From positions 1 through 50,213 of IMG/VR virus record IMGVR_UViG_3300048672_000863: a DNA stretch of 50,213 bases. The stretch is one strand, 5' to 3'. The stretch's first letter is position 1, and each line of letters opens with the position of its first letter. Source of the stretch: a virus. Below, piece after piece: positions 34,489 to 42,541 of this stretch. The position numbers were made by a program, and so were the translations under genes. The notes under the pieces are model-generated. The model saw only the letters and a program-made list of their open reading frames with translations. It was not told the origin of the DNA and did not search any database.

Positions 34489-35544
34489 GTGTGGCTTGCT
34501 TTCGGCCATGCCGTTACCGGTGATGGTGACATATTCGGCCCGAACGCGCAATTCTCTTAAAGAATGCACACCAGAGTAACTCAATCCAGAGCGGATACCG
34601 CCAACTAGTTGGTCAACGGTATCTTTAACGGGACCCTTCAGCCTGACGAAGGTAGATTCGCCTTCGGGTGTGTAAGATGAGTCAGTCTCAGCAACAGAGT
34701 TACGGGCTGCTCGACTGGCCATTCCTCGGTACTCTTTTGCCCAATAGTATTTACCTTGCTCATTTGTGAGTTGAACGGGCTTCCCGGGTGACTCCTTGGT
34801 TCCCGCAAAAAGAGAACCAATCATTACCATGTCAGCACCGAACGCTAGAGCCTTTACGCAGTCACCGGCATTACGAATGCCACCGTCGGCGATAATAGAG
34901 ATATCGTAAGTAAGTGTTAGGTCTGCAACATCTTCAATAGCTGAAAGTTGAGGAACTCCATGTCCAGTCACAATGCGTGTCGTGCAGAGAGAACCAGGTC
35001 CAATACCAACCTTAATGACCTTAGCACCAGCGTCTGCTAGTCGCTTTGCTCCGTGGCGTGTAGCAACATTGCCCGCGATAACATCTAGACCTTCTTTGGT
35101 GAGTCGCTTAACCATGTCGACCATGTGTTGACTATCACCGTGCGCAATATCGACATTGATTGCTAACACGCCCTCTTCGGCATACTTCATTGCGTTGTCA
35201 AAGTCTTCGGGCTTGATTCCAATAGAAGGAATAGCAAGGCTTTTTGCGTCATGTACTTCCTTGATCCACTGTAGGACAGTTTCATGTGTAGCGTATCGAT
35301 GTAGGATGCCAAGTCCGCCGAGCTCGAACATTTTGTTTGCCATGGCGGCTTCAGTCACTGTGTCCATGTTGGCGGAACAAATAGGAACTGGGAATGGGAC
35401 CCCAAAAAGGGAAGTCGAAATATCAACTTGCTTGCGCGATGCAATATCTGAAAACCGTGGTACAAGAAGAACATCATCAAACGTCAAAGCATTAGATTTG
35501 ATTAGATTGGGCATGAGGGGATTGTACCCATCGGAATTCTTCAT
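34474..35544 (-). CDS. IMP dehydrogenase/GMP reductase family, CBS-less, GMP reductase-like
   Basis: 356 residues. The (beta/alpha)8 family signatures are clear: [10 protein letters not shown] (21-30), the catalytic loop [11 protein letters not shown] with C187, and [12 protein letters not shown] (218-229). The ~120-residue CBS pair of typical IMP dehydrogenase is absent, and the Arg-Tyr flap dyad is not seen. The end ([29 protein letters not shown]) resembles GMP reductase, and 356 residues is its size. GMP reductase turns GMP into IMP; either way it shifts purine pools for phage DNA. It lies on the opposite strand to the head genes and is flanked by converging and diverging neighbours, suggesting separate regulation or later acquisition. 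Confidence 0.85.
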   Translation of the reverse strand: MKNSDGYNPLMPNLIKSNALTFDDVLLVPRFSDIASRKQVDISTSLFGVPFPVPICSANMDTVTEAAMANKMFELGGLGILHRYATHETVLQWIKEVHDAKSLAIPSIGIKPEDFDNAMKYAEEGVLAINVDIAHGDSQHMVDMVKRLTKEGLDVIAGNVATRHGAKRLADAGAKVIKVGIGPGSLCTTRIVTGHGVPQLSAIEDVADLTLTYDISIIADGGIRNAGDCVKALAFGADMVMIGSLFAGTKESPGKPVQLTNEQGKYYWAKEYRGMASRAARNSVAETDSSYTPEGESTFVRLKGPVKDTVDQLVGGIRSGLSYSGVHSLRELRVRAEYVTITGNGMAESKPHLLTR

Positions 35545-35547
35545 TAG

Positions 35548-35553
35548 TATAAT
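35548..35553 (+). promoter_or_regulatory. -10 box of the kinase gene at 35585
   Basis: TATAAT at 35548-35553, just upstream of the minus-strand GMP reductase-like start (35544). The start of transcription would be near 35560, with ATCGGAGTT as ribosome-binding site before TTG 35585. Confidence 0.5.
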
Positions 35554-35584
35554 CTTCTCAGAAGAAATTTCTATCGGAGTTATC

Positions 35585-36361
35585 TTGTCACTAATTATTC
35601 TTGAAGGCCTCGATCGTACTGGTAAGTCGAGTGTTGCTGCTCATTTTGAAGCTAAGGGGTTTGAGCTTATTCATCAGAGTGCGCCGCCCAAAGGCCAAAC
35701 AGCGGATATGTACTTAGAGGAACAGGTGCAGCTTATTTCATCTGCGGCACACAAGGACATCGTCCTAGATCGTTCTTACTACGGTGAGTTGGTGTGGCCA
35801 CAAGTATACGGGAGAGAGTCGCTTCTGTCCGAAGAAGGACTAGAAACGCTGCGCGAGCTCGAGAATTCGGTTGGTACAGTCCGAATCCTAATGTATGACC
35901 CGAATGTGGAAGCCCATTGGAAGCGGTGCGTTGATAATAAGGAGCCGATTACGAAGCCGCAGTTCGTGCGCGCTCGTACTCTGTTTTCGGGCATTGCGGA
36001 TAAGTACGATTTTGAGCGAAAGACTCTAGCGGATTTCCCCGAGATTCCTATCATGCCTCAAGAGCCAAAGGCGAAGCCAGCTGAGGTTGAGAAGCAGGTT
36101 GCTCCGCCTCCGCAGAAGTTGACTAATGAACAGATCAAATTAGAGACCGCTAATGCTATTAACGAGGTACTTGGTAAGCGCATCATTAAGCAAAAGGGTC
36201 CTATCTTCGATAAGCTCGAGATTAACCTGCGCACGTTCCTCAATACGGAGTTAGGGAAAATTCTCGGTACAAAGACGGAGAATCCCCCCGGACAATTTTC
36301 GACGGAAGAAGTAGAACTACTACGTTTCTTTTGCAAGAAACTTAAGGAGAATCAAAAATGA
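35585..36361 (+). CDS. Thymidylate/deoxynucleotide kinase-like protein
   Basis: 258 residues from TTG 35585, with GGAG upstream; the longer frame reads antisense into the GMP reductase-like gene and is not credible. P-loop EGLDRTGKSS (7-16) is canonical, and LDRSYYGELVW resembles the DR(Y/F) substrate motif of thymidylate kinases. After ~165 residues there is an extra C-terminal part with a Pro/Lys linker and a helical domain (LTNEQIKLETANAINEVLG), not usual for the family. It would phosphorylate a deoxynucleoside monophosphate; a second, atypical kinase is at 45361. It overlaps the next gene by 4 nt. Confidence 0.75.
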   Translation: MSLIILEGLDRTGKSSVAAHFEAKGFELIHQSAPPKGQTADMYLEEQVQLISSAAHKDIVLDRSYYGELVWPQVYGRESLLSEEGLETLRELENSVGTVRILMYDPNVEAHWKRCVDNKEPITKPQFVRARTLFSGIADKYDFERKTLADFPEIPIMPQEPKAKPAEVEKQVAPPPQKLTNEQIKLETANAINEVLGKRIIKQKGPIFDKLEINLRTFLNTELGKILGTKTENPPGQFSTEEVELLRFFCKKLKENQK

Positions 36362-36999
36362 AGGCAATTCGTGGAATGATGCGTGGCGTACGGCAGGACC
36401 CTAAGCCTACTAAGACAGAGCAGCTTATTGCTCTAGACAAGGAGCTGAAGAATCTTCAGATGGCTGGTCGCGTGTCGCAGATGATGATTCAGCAGCTAAT
36501 GCAGAGTGTTCAGAATCTCAGCAAGGACGTAGCGAAGTCATTTGGCGTCATCAGTGAGATGCAGTACAAGATTCTCGCTATGCAGAGTGTTGGCAACTTT
36601 GATATGGCAGCCATGGCAGCTAAGGCCGAAGAGCTTCGTCTCAATGACTTCATTGAGGCCTCAGATGCTGAGGACAAGGCCGGTAATTTCACCATTGGTG
36701 ACGTCGTCCAGGAGGACAGTACGGTCATCATCACATCAACGACTAACGAGAATACCGGTATCTTCCGCTCGCGTATTAAGCTTGCTGACTGTGGCGTCCC
36801 TGCTCTTATTCGCGATCTAGCTGGCAAGCCCATTGGTACTAAGGTGACCTGTCAGTTGAACGGCGAAGACCACGTTGTTGAGCTTCTAGGGGTTCGTAAT
36901 CCCCCTCCGGCCGTTACAGTAGTGGAGGTGCCTGCCAATGATGTTGTGGTTAACGGGGATAGTTCTGCGTCTCAGGTTGTTAATGTTGAGGTTCAATAA
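36358..36999 (+). CDS. Hypothetical coiled-coil/beta protein
   Basis: 213 residues, unrecognised. N-terminal half is helical (LIALDKELKNLQMAGRVSQ, MQSVQNLSKDVAKSF); the second half is beta-rich (STVIITSTTNENTGIF, TKVTCQLNGEDHVVELLGV). It shares ATGA with the kinase gene and TAATG with the next gene, so it belongs to a tightly coupled set in the head region. A virion role is possible. Confidence 0.6.
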   Translation: MKAIRGMMRGVRQDPKPTKTEQLIALDKELKNLQMAGRVSQMMIQQLMQSVQNLSKDVAKSFGVISEMQYKILAMQSVGNFDMAAMAAKAEELRLNDFIEASDAEDKAGNFTIGDVVQEDSTVIITSTTNENTGIFRSRIKLADCGVPALIRDLAGKPIGTKVTCQLNGEDHVVELLGVRNPPPAVTVVEVPANDVVVNGDSSASQVVNVEVQ

Positions 37000-37214
37000 T
37001 GTCCGAGGTAAAGATCGTTCTAAAGCGGTCCCCACGAGATCCAGAGAACGGCGTGTGGATTGATGGGGTCAAGGTGCCGGATGTAAGAGATGTTACTGTC
37101 TACGGTGCCTCCACTGACGTTCCTCAGGTAATTATCACCTTAATTCCTAAGCAGATCACCATGGGTCTAGAAGACCCCGATATCGATCAGGTGCCTGATG
37201 ACCAAAAAAACTGA
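36999..37214 (+). CDS. Small hypothetical protein
   Basis: 71 residues, unrecognised, beta-rich (VKIVLKRSPRD, VWIDGVKVPDV, VIITLIPK). Starts in the previous stop (TAATG) and overlaps the next gene by 17 nt. Confidence 0.6.
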   Translation: MSEVKIVLKRSPRDPENGVWIDGVKVPDVRDVTVYGASTDVPQVIITLIPKQITMGLEDPDIDQVPDDQKN

Positions 37215-37611
37215 AATGGACCCTCGCTGTCCGCGTAGCCTTGAGACGACGCCGGACAGCTTTTGTCCGTTGGCTGTGATGCGCTTACGCGCTATTCGGA
37301 CAGCGGGTAAGGAATTGTCTGAGGAAGAAGAGAACAACCTACCTGGTTGTCCTTGGGCCGTCAATAGCCAGACGGCGAATTACTGCTTCTTCAAGTACAT
37401 TGACGAGCTGGCTTCTGAACAGACTCTATCTGATGTTGAAGTGGCTGCTCTTAATTGTCTCTCTGTCGAGACCGTAAAGAAGATCGAAAAAGAGGCTATG
37501 GCTAAGATTAAAAATCGAGATGAGTTTGCCAATCTGAGGAATGACCTCGATGGCGAGTCTATCTTTGAAGATGGTGGCAGCGCGGACGGCGAGTTTGAGA
37601 TTGGGAACTAA
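37198..37611 (+). CDS. Cys-rich protein with sigma region 4-like end
   Basis: 137 residues. Four cysteines in evenly spaced pairs, C11-x11-C23 and C51-x11-C63 (the first three followed by Pro), suggest a metal or Fe-S site. The region after them, TLSDVEVAALNCLSVETVKKIEKEAMAKIK (read as two pieces: the LSDVEVAAL helix and SVETVKKIEKEAMAKI), resembles the region 4 helix-turn-helix of sigma factors. It may be a phage transcription regulator. The last 4 nt overlap the minus-strand protease stop. Confidence 0.65.
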   Translation: MTKKTEMDPRCPRSLETTPDSFCPLAVMRLRAIRTAGKELSEEEENNLPGCPWAVNSQTANYCFFKYIDELASEQTLSDVEVAALNCLSVETVKKIEKEAMAKIKNRDEFANLRNDLDGESIFEDGGSADGEFEIGN

Positions 37612-38903
37612 CCTCTATTAGGACTACCGTATGTAGTCCTAAGGTGGTTCCACTTCTTGTTATGGTGATCCCAGGACCAGTGATGTAGTTCTTGCTGATC
37701 CACTTGGCGTCGACCATACTCGCTTGTGTTTTTCTTCTTGTATCCGTAGCTGTTTGTCACAATCTTTCCGGTTGTGGTTGCTCCCTGCCCGTGGAAATTC
37801 CCAGGTAGTGCCGGCGGAAGGTGGCCCTTAGTTCCTGTGCCCATCGTGGGACGAGGGTCTTTGCCTGCTGCCTTCAGTCTAACAAACTCATCGACCTTGG
37901 CCTGTTCCTCAGGGGTATTCTTCTTTGACTTCTGAAGACTAAAGAACTTCTCAAGCTTTGCCATAGAGAATGCCTTTCCGCATCCAGGTTCACGACACTT
38001 CACTTGATACTTCCCGTACACTTGTTCTTTACCGCAGTGGTCGCAGGTGATGAATGAGAGATTTTTGGGGCCGAGTTCTTGTGATTCGCTCTGAAGGACT
38101 GATCCACCAGTCATTGCACCAGGTGCTCCCGCGCCGCCGTAACCGGCAGTGAGTGCTTTTTCTACCAATTGATGGATCTGATGGACATTCTCAGCAATCT
38201 TACTTTCTAGCGATGCTTCGATTAGAGCCTTCTTGAGATCTACGAGTTGCTCGTCGTTGCCAACGATACTGAAGATTTTATTGAGGTTGTTTTCAATCTT
38301 TTCGGCAGAAGCGTCTCGCGCGATATGTCGGAAAGAGGGAACATTCGTCTCAGCGAGATGAAGCACAGACTTAATTAGGATCATGTCGGCCTCTGCGTCT
38401 GTTTCGCTCTTGTCTAAGTTCAGCGGCTCGACCAGCGTTGCTTGATTGGCTGGCACGAAGGTAAGAGCCACAGAGTGAATTTTTGTGCGGGCTAGTAACG
38501 CTGGATCACTAATTCCTCGAGAAACGACGCCGCCTTCAACTGATGCCTTTACTTTTAAGGGGCAGTCCGTCTTGTGGATGTTGCGTAAGATGGCTGCTGC
38601 TGCCTTAGCGTTGGGGTGATCTTCGTCATTAAAAAGTACGGCTTTAACGTAGACATATGGACTTTTAACTTTTTCCCAGTAATAGCGCTGACGGTCATCT
38701 TCACAATCTTCTGCTTTGAAGATTCTTTTAGCGGTTGTTACTTTTCCTAAACAGTTAAAAAAGCCTTTGCCATGGTTGTCGTTAATGCGACCTTTGCCAT
38801 TTTCTAGTTCAGAGATGTCGGCTCCTTCTACGTTTAGCATTTCGCCTTGCGTGTCCCTAAGCTGAGATCCTGCACACATGTCTATTTCAAGAGGTTTTGC
38901 CAT
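37608..38903 (-). CDS. Prohead protease (T4 gp21-like) with extra C-terminal domains
   Basis: 431 residues on the minus strand. The N-terminal ~165 residues match prohead proteases of the gp21/S78 type: a His in NDNHGKG (H44), the Ser in VKASVEGG (S121), and HSVALTFVPANQAT after it. It would cleave scaffold and capsid N-termini. Unusually it continues for another ~265 residues: a helical part, then AGYGGAG (253-259) and VLQSES (269-274) that copy the capsid protein N-terminus, a four-Cys zinc finger (C287, C290, C303, C308), and a basic Gly/Asn/His-rich tail. T4 gp21 is only ~212 residues. The start has TATAAT 7 nt upstream, so the mRNA is probably leaderless. Confidence 0.85.
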   Translation of the reverse strand: MAKPLEIDMCAGSQLRDTQGEMLNVEGADISELENGKGRINDNHGKGFFNCLGKVTTAKRIFKAEDCEDDRQRYYWEKVKSPYVYVKAVLFNDEDHPNAKAAAAILRNIHKTDCPLKVKASVEGGVVSRGISDPALLARTKIHSVALTFVPANQATLVEPLNLDKSETDAEADMILIKSVLHLAETNVPSFRHIARDASAEKIENNLNKIFSIVGNDEQLVDLKKALIEASLESKIAENVHQIHQLVEKALTAGYGGAGAPGAMTGGSVLQSESQELGPKNLSFITCDHCGKEQVYGKYQVKCREPGCGKAFSMAKLEKFFSLQKSKKNTPEEQAKVDEFVRLKAAGKDPRPTMGTGTKGHLPPALPGNFHGQGATTTGKIVTNSYGYKKKNTSEYGRRQVDQQELHHWSWDHHNKKWNHLRTTYGSPNRG

Positions 38904-38910
38904 AGTTTAG

Positions 38911-38919
38911 ATTATAGCA
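38911..38919 (-). promoter_or_regulatory. Extended -10 promoter, leaderless protease gene (minus strand)
   Basis: Read on the minus strand: TG, one base, TATAAT (38916 down to 38911), 7 nt, ATG 38903. It is the minus-strand copy of the layout found at many plus-strand genes. Confidence 0.55.
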
Positions 38920-38948
38920 TGAGAGTGGCTTCGATGTAGTTGGCTGCT

Positions 38949-39728
38949 TTACGTAAAAGTTCCGTGGTTGCTCTTTCGTTGATTCTCTTCTCGGGTGAGT
39001 ATTTGAAGATTCCAAGGAACGTGTAGGCCAGTGCTTGCTTCACCGTGAAGCGGTTCAATGTGATCGACTTCATGCTTGATTCCGGTTTCTTTTGTAAGTT
39101 GTCTCGCTCGCTTATAGAATTGGTTTATTTGAGATTTAAACTCTTTACTGTTTCTGATCCATTTGGGGGAATGTTTTGTGTACAGAGCCTGGTGTCTTTC
39201 AAGTACTTTGACAGCATGAACGGCGTTTTGCGAAAAAGAGTTCCATTCTAAGTTTTCTAGTTGATTGTTGGTTTTGTTCCCATCTATGTGATTAACTACT
39301 TCTAAATTAAGTGGATTGGGGATAAAGGCTTGTGCGATCAACCTATGACAATAAAGGTGTTTTTCTTTACCTTGCTTATCTGTTAACTGGATCACAAAGT
39401 ATCCTAGTCGAGCATTTAGATAAGGAGTTTTAAGGCGCCAACCGTTAAATATGGCCCTAAAGCGTCCTTGTGTCGAAACTTGATATCTATTCTCGTAACC
39501 AACTATATCTTGCCATTTTTCATCTTTTAGATCAACCCAAGTATCTTGACTAAGTTGCTGTTTTAACTTTAATTGTTCAATTTTACGCAACCTAGTTTTT
39601 TCCTTTTTTCTTTGTAACGCTGGATACATACATAATTTACACCACCCGTTCACTCCGTCGGGTCTACTTTTATTAGAGTGGAATTCTTTAAGGTGTTTTT
39701 GGGTTTCGCATTTAGGGCAGTATTTCAT
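38949..39728 (-). CDS. Composite HNH homing endonuclease with NUMOD4
   Basis: 259 residues on the minus strand. An N-terminal zinc module (YCPKCETQKHLKEFHSN, then NGWCKLC) looks like the front of endonuclease VII-type genes. Next is a NUMOD4 DNA-binding motif (EKWQDIVGYENRYQVS), then an HNH core (HRLIAQAFIPNP, VVNHIDGNKTNN, LENLEW). Near the end a second HNH-like segment (HEVDHIEPLHGEA, VPWNLQILTREENQRKSN) appears, as in the HNH of other phage nucleases. Such genes are mobile: they cut an allele lacking them and copy themselves in. It has its own promoter and lies antisense between protease and head genes, so it is probably an insertion. Confidence 0.88.
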   Translation of the reverse strand: MKYCPKCETQKHLKEFHSNKSRPDGVNGWCKLCMYPALQRKKEKTRLRKIEQLKLKQQLSQDTWVDLKDEKWQDIVGYENRYQVSTQGRFRAIFNGWRLKTPYLNARLGYFVIQLTDKQGKEKHLYCHRLIAQAFIPNPLNLEVVNHIDGNKTNNQLENLEWNSFSQNAVHAVKVLERHQALYTKHSPKWIRNSKEFKSQINQFYKRARQLTKETGIKHEVDHIEPLHGEASTGLHVPWNLQILTREENQRKSNHGTFT

Positions 39729-39747
39729 AAAACCTCTTTATTAGAGA

Positions 39748-39753
39748 ATTATA
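39748..39753 (-). promoter_or_regulatory. -10 box of the homing endonuclease gene (minus strand)
   Basis: TATAAT on the minus strand (39753 down to 39748). The leader of ~13 nt holds AAAGAGG before ATG 39728. The endonuclease thus has a private promoter, as homing genes often do. Confidence 0.5.
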
Positions 39754-39833
39754 TAGGCTGCTCAGGTTAAACAGTGTGATAGGGTAACTGTTAGTAAAGG
39801 CTTTTACGCAATTTTTTTAAGGAGAATAATCAC

Positions 39834-40241
39834 ATGGCATCTACTTCTGCTGTAGCCCAGCTAATGGCTAAGATTGAGCGCAATGCGCGTCAACTAGGCC
39901 TAACTGTGCTCTCAAATTCCGGTTCAGCTGTTGTTATTGATAACGGCTCAAACGATCTCACTGTTTCATATGTAGCACCCACGATCACTGCGCCTATGGG
40001 CGGGGTTGATCCTGCTAACTCACCGTACCTAGGTGTGGGCGTTGTGCAGCCTGGCTCGCTTAAGCTAAAGTCATCTTCGACTGCGGCTGACGCTATCTCG
40101 GACGTTCTTGACAGCCTTGTTGCTGCTAAGGTACTTCACATGCTAGGTGGTTTCGCGAACGACGTTCTCCTAGAGAACAGCGATGCGACGTACACTGCGA
40201 CTCTGCGTGGCACTGTCGACCTACTTGGTATGGGCCAGTAA
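39834..40241 (+). CDS. Hypothetical head-region protein
   Basis: 135 residues, Ser/Ala/Gly-rich and beta-rich (LTVLSNSGSAVVIDNGSNDL, VGVVQPGSLKL), unrecognised. Strong ribosome-binding site TAAGGAG. It comes immediately before the scaffold and major capsid genes, so a capsid decoration or head-completion role is likely, by position only. Confidence 0.65.
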   Translation: MASTSAVAQLMAKIERNARQLGLTVLSNSGSAVVIDNGSNDLTVSYVAPTITAPMGGVDPANSPYLGVGVVQPGSLKLKSSSTAADAISDVLDSLVAAKVLHMLGGFANDVLLENSDATYTATLRGTVDLLGMGQ

Positions 40242-40269
40242 TTAGTGAGTTAACTAAGGAGCACAAACT

Positions 40270-41016
40270 ATGAAAGAGGAACTCAAAAAGAGCCTCACTG
40301 ACCTGATTGATGAGACACTACTCGAGCTCGAGGAGCTTAAGAAGTCTCGTTTTTCAGCCGCCGAAGTGGACCTAAAGGGTCCGGGTGCAGATCACCTAGC
40401 TGGCAAGCCCGTTAACGGCAAGCTTGGCGCTGAGAAGGCTGAGGACAAGAAGGACGAGGAAGAGGACGAGAAGGACGAGGATAAGGCGGAAAAGGGCGAA
40501 GGCGTCAATTCCGCGGCCGACATGGGCAAGGGCGAAGGCGTTAACTCCGCTGCTGACGTGGGTAAGGCTGAAGATAAGAAGGACGACGATAAGGATGAGG
40601 ACGAGAAGGAGCCTCACAAGGATGACTCTAAGCATGAAGAGAAGGAGAAGGACATCGCAAAGAAGCTTCTCGATATGCACAAGGGTGAGATGAAGAAGTC
40701 TCTAGAAGAGGCTGACTCACTCATGAAGAGCTATGTTGACCAGAAGGTCAATGCGCTCGAGAGCAAACTAGCAACTATCCTAGAGACGGTAACCAAGTTG
40801 GCCGATGCACCGGTTCCTGCGAAGGGTATTGACTACAAGGGTGCGACTCCGCTGCTGAAGTCGGCAGATGATAGCGAACCTCTATCGAAGTCTGAAGTAG
40901 CTTCAAAGCTGTTTGATTTGAAGAAGTCTGGCTCGCGCGTTGACAGCAATGACATCGCAATGGCTGAGATGGGACACGATCTGGATAAGATTGTTTCGAA
41001 ATATGGCATCAAGTAA
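40270..41016 (+). CDS. Scaffold/prohead core-like protein
   Basis: 248 residues, very rich in Lys, Asp and Glu, with no hydrophobic core in the middle (~55-125). Terminal parts are helical (ELKKSLTDLIDETLLELEELKK; LMKSYVDQKVNALESKLATIL). It lies between the protease block and the capsid gene, the usual place for a scaffold. The acidic low-complexity centre has a 12-residue tandem repeat (40492-40563). Strong ribosome-binding site AAGGAG. The end (DKIVSKYGIK) may contact the capsid protein. Confidence 0.8.
   Translation: MKEELKKSLTDLIDETLLELEELKKSRFSAAEVDLKGPGADHLAGKPVNGKLGAEKAEDKKDEEEDEKDEDKAEKGEGVNSAADMGKGEGVNSAADVGKAEDKKDDDKDEDEKEPHKDDSKHEEKEKDIAKKLLDMHKGEMKKSLEEADSLMKSYVDQKVNALESKLATILETVTKLADAPVPAKGIDYKGATPLLKSADDSEPLSKSEVASKLFDLKKSGSRVDSNDIAMAEMGHDLDKIVSKYGIK
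40492..40563 (+). repeat. Tandem repeat, 2 x 36 bp, in the scaffold gene
   Basis: Two in-frame copies (40492-40527 and 40528-40563) encode KGEGVNSAAD-M/V-G. The DNA copies differ mostly at third codon positions, so the protein sequence has been kept. Confidence 0.85.
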
Positions 41017-41032
41017 TTTTTAAGGAGATAAT

Positions 41033-42481
41033 ATGAACGACACAGTTAATCAAGTATTACAGGGTCTCGAGTCCGGTCTCGTGTCAGCGGCTGAAATCGA
41101 GGCACTAAACAAGGCAATTAGCGCAGGCTACGGCGGCGCTGGTAAGCCTACAGACCTCACCTACGGTGGTGTTCTGCAGGCTGAGTCACTCGAGACGACT
41201 CTAAAGAGCGTCACGTTTGACATGAAGAACCTCAAGATGTGGCCGGCAGTCAGCGTTGACAAGGCATACAACTTGTTCGAGCAGTACAATCGTCTAATCG
41301 CGTACGGTAGCGATTCGGCGCCTTACATCGGCGAAGGTGGCGCTCCTCAAGAGGAAGATTCCACTTACGTACGTGACGGGCAGAAGATCGTGTTCTTCGG
41401 CACGCGGCGTCGGGTTAGCCACCAGATGACTCTAGTTCGGGTCACTGTTGGTGATATCGTTGCGCAGCAGGCCAAGGAAGGTACTATGCACCTTCTGAAG
41501 AACGTCGAGCGCGAGCTATACTGGGGTCATGCACACTTCCAGAATCAGACCACTGGCGCTATGAATGGTTCTGACGCGGATCTGCCCTCAAGCTCGATCG
41601 CGATGAGCGGTCTTCTGAAGCAGCTCCTAAAGGGCGACACTGATGCACAGATGATCTCTGGCGACTTCAACGGCTATGGTACGACCAGCTCAATCGGTCA
41701 GGACCTTGCTGGTGCGGTTATGGCACAGGACGACGTCGAGGCCCTAGCGGTTATCGCTCTCGAGAACTTCGGTTCACCTAGCGAGCTACATGCCGAGCCT
41801 GCCGTTATCTCAGCGTTCGTCAAGCAGTTCTATCCTCAGTTCCGTTCAGCTCCCGGTCTTGCTTCACAGACTGTTGGCTACGACGTTTCTAAGATTCAGA
41901 CCACTGCTGGTGCGATCGATCTGAAGCCTAACCTGTTCCTCCGTCCTCGCACTGGCGTTCGCGCTATCGCGAGCGGCGCGTCAGCTCCTGCAAGCACCTT
42001 CACGGTGACTGCAACGGCGACTGGCTCAGGTTCAACTTTTGCGGCTGGTAACTACAACGTGAAGGTCACTGCGGTTAACGACTCAGGCGAGTCCGCTCCC
42101 GTTGCCTCTGCTCTTGTGTCTGGTCTAACTCTTGGCCAGAACATCCAGTGCGCGATCGGCAGCGTTCCTGCTGGCGTCAAGTCCTGGAAGGTTTACATCT
42201 CCGCTCCGGGTGGGGCTGCTGGCACCGAGAAGTTCGCAGGTAACTGGGCGAACACGGGCGCTGGTAACTACATCTGCGCAGGTGCGAAGCTCCCTGGCCT
42301 AGGCGAGGCGTTCCTACTCGACATGAGCGCTGAGAACATGCGCTTCAAGCAGCTAGCTCCTCTCTCGAAGATCAACTTCGCGATTGTGACGACTGCGCTC
42401 GAGTTCGCGATTGTGCTCTACGGTGCACTCTTCGTGTACACTCCCCGCTTCAACTGCTTCTTCAAGAACGCAGGCAAGTAA
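41033..42481 (+). CDS. Major capsid protein with an Ig/FN3-like domain
   Basis: 482 residues, following the scaffold gene and ending at a strong terminator. The N-terminal ~50 residues include AGYGGAG (31-37) and VLQAES (47-52), probably a delta region removed by the protease. The core (~55-310) has features of HK97-fold capsid proteins: VSHQMTLVRVTVGD, MHLLKNVERELYWGHA, then LHAEPAVISAFVKQFYPQFRS. At ~315-410 is an inserted beta-sandwich (AGNYNVKVTAVNDSGESAP, then WKVYISAPGG), after which the capsid fold resumes (LSKINFAIVTTALEF, VLYGALFVYTPRF). The assignment rests on position, size and motif pattern; codon use is strongly biased, as in a highly expressed gene. Confidence 0.88.
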   Translation: MNDTVNQVLQGLESGLVSAAEIEALNKAISAGYGGAGKPTDLTYGGVLQAESLETTLKSVTFDMKNLKMWPAVSVDKAYNLFEQYNRLIAYGSDSAPYIGEGGAPQEEDSTYVRDGQKIVFFGTRRRVSHQMTLVRVTVGDIVAQQAKEGTMHLLKNVERELYWGHAHFQNQTTGAMNGSDADLPSSSIAMSGLLKQLLKGDTDAQMISGDFNGYGTTSSIGQDLAGAVMAQDDVEALAVIALENFGSPSELHAEPAVISAFVKQFYPQFRSAPGLASQTVGYDVSKIQTTAGAIDLKPNLFLRPRTGVRAIASGASAPASTFTVTATATGSGSTFAAGNYNVKVTAVNDSGESAPVASALVSGLTLGQNIQCAIGSVPAGVKSWKVYISAPGGAAGTEKFAGNWANTGAGNYICAGAKLPGLGEAFLLDMSAENMRFKQLAPLSKINFAIVTTALEFAIVLYGALFVYTPRFNCFFKNAGK

Positions 42482-42503
42482 TCTTTAAGTAGATTGTTTG
42501 GGT

Positions 42504-42540
42504 GAAAGGCCTCGGTGAAAACCGGGGCCTTTCTATTTTT
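42504..42540 (+). terminator. Strong terminator after the capsid gene
   Basis: A 13-bp stem with one G-T pair, GAAAGGCCTCGGT (42504-42516) and ACCGGGGCCTTTC (42521-42533), loop GAAA, then TATTTTT. It ends the head transcript. Confidence 0.92.
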
Positions 42541-42541
42541 G

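Noticed and set aside
35156-35584. N-terminal extension of the kinase frame reading antisense through the GMP reductase-like gene
   Set aside because: It is a shadow of the minus-strand gene. The family motifs begin at 35585, where a TTG with GGAG and a TATAAT box upstream gives a better start.
40396-40693. Open frames on both strands inside the scaffold gene
   Set aside because: They are by-products of the Lys/Asp/Glu-rich codons of the scaffold, giving low-complexity Arg- or Leu-rich peptides.
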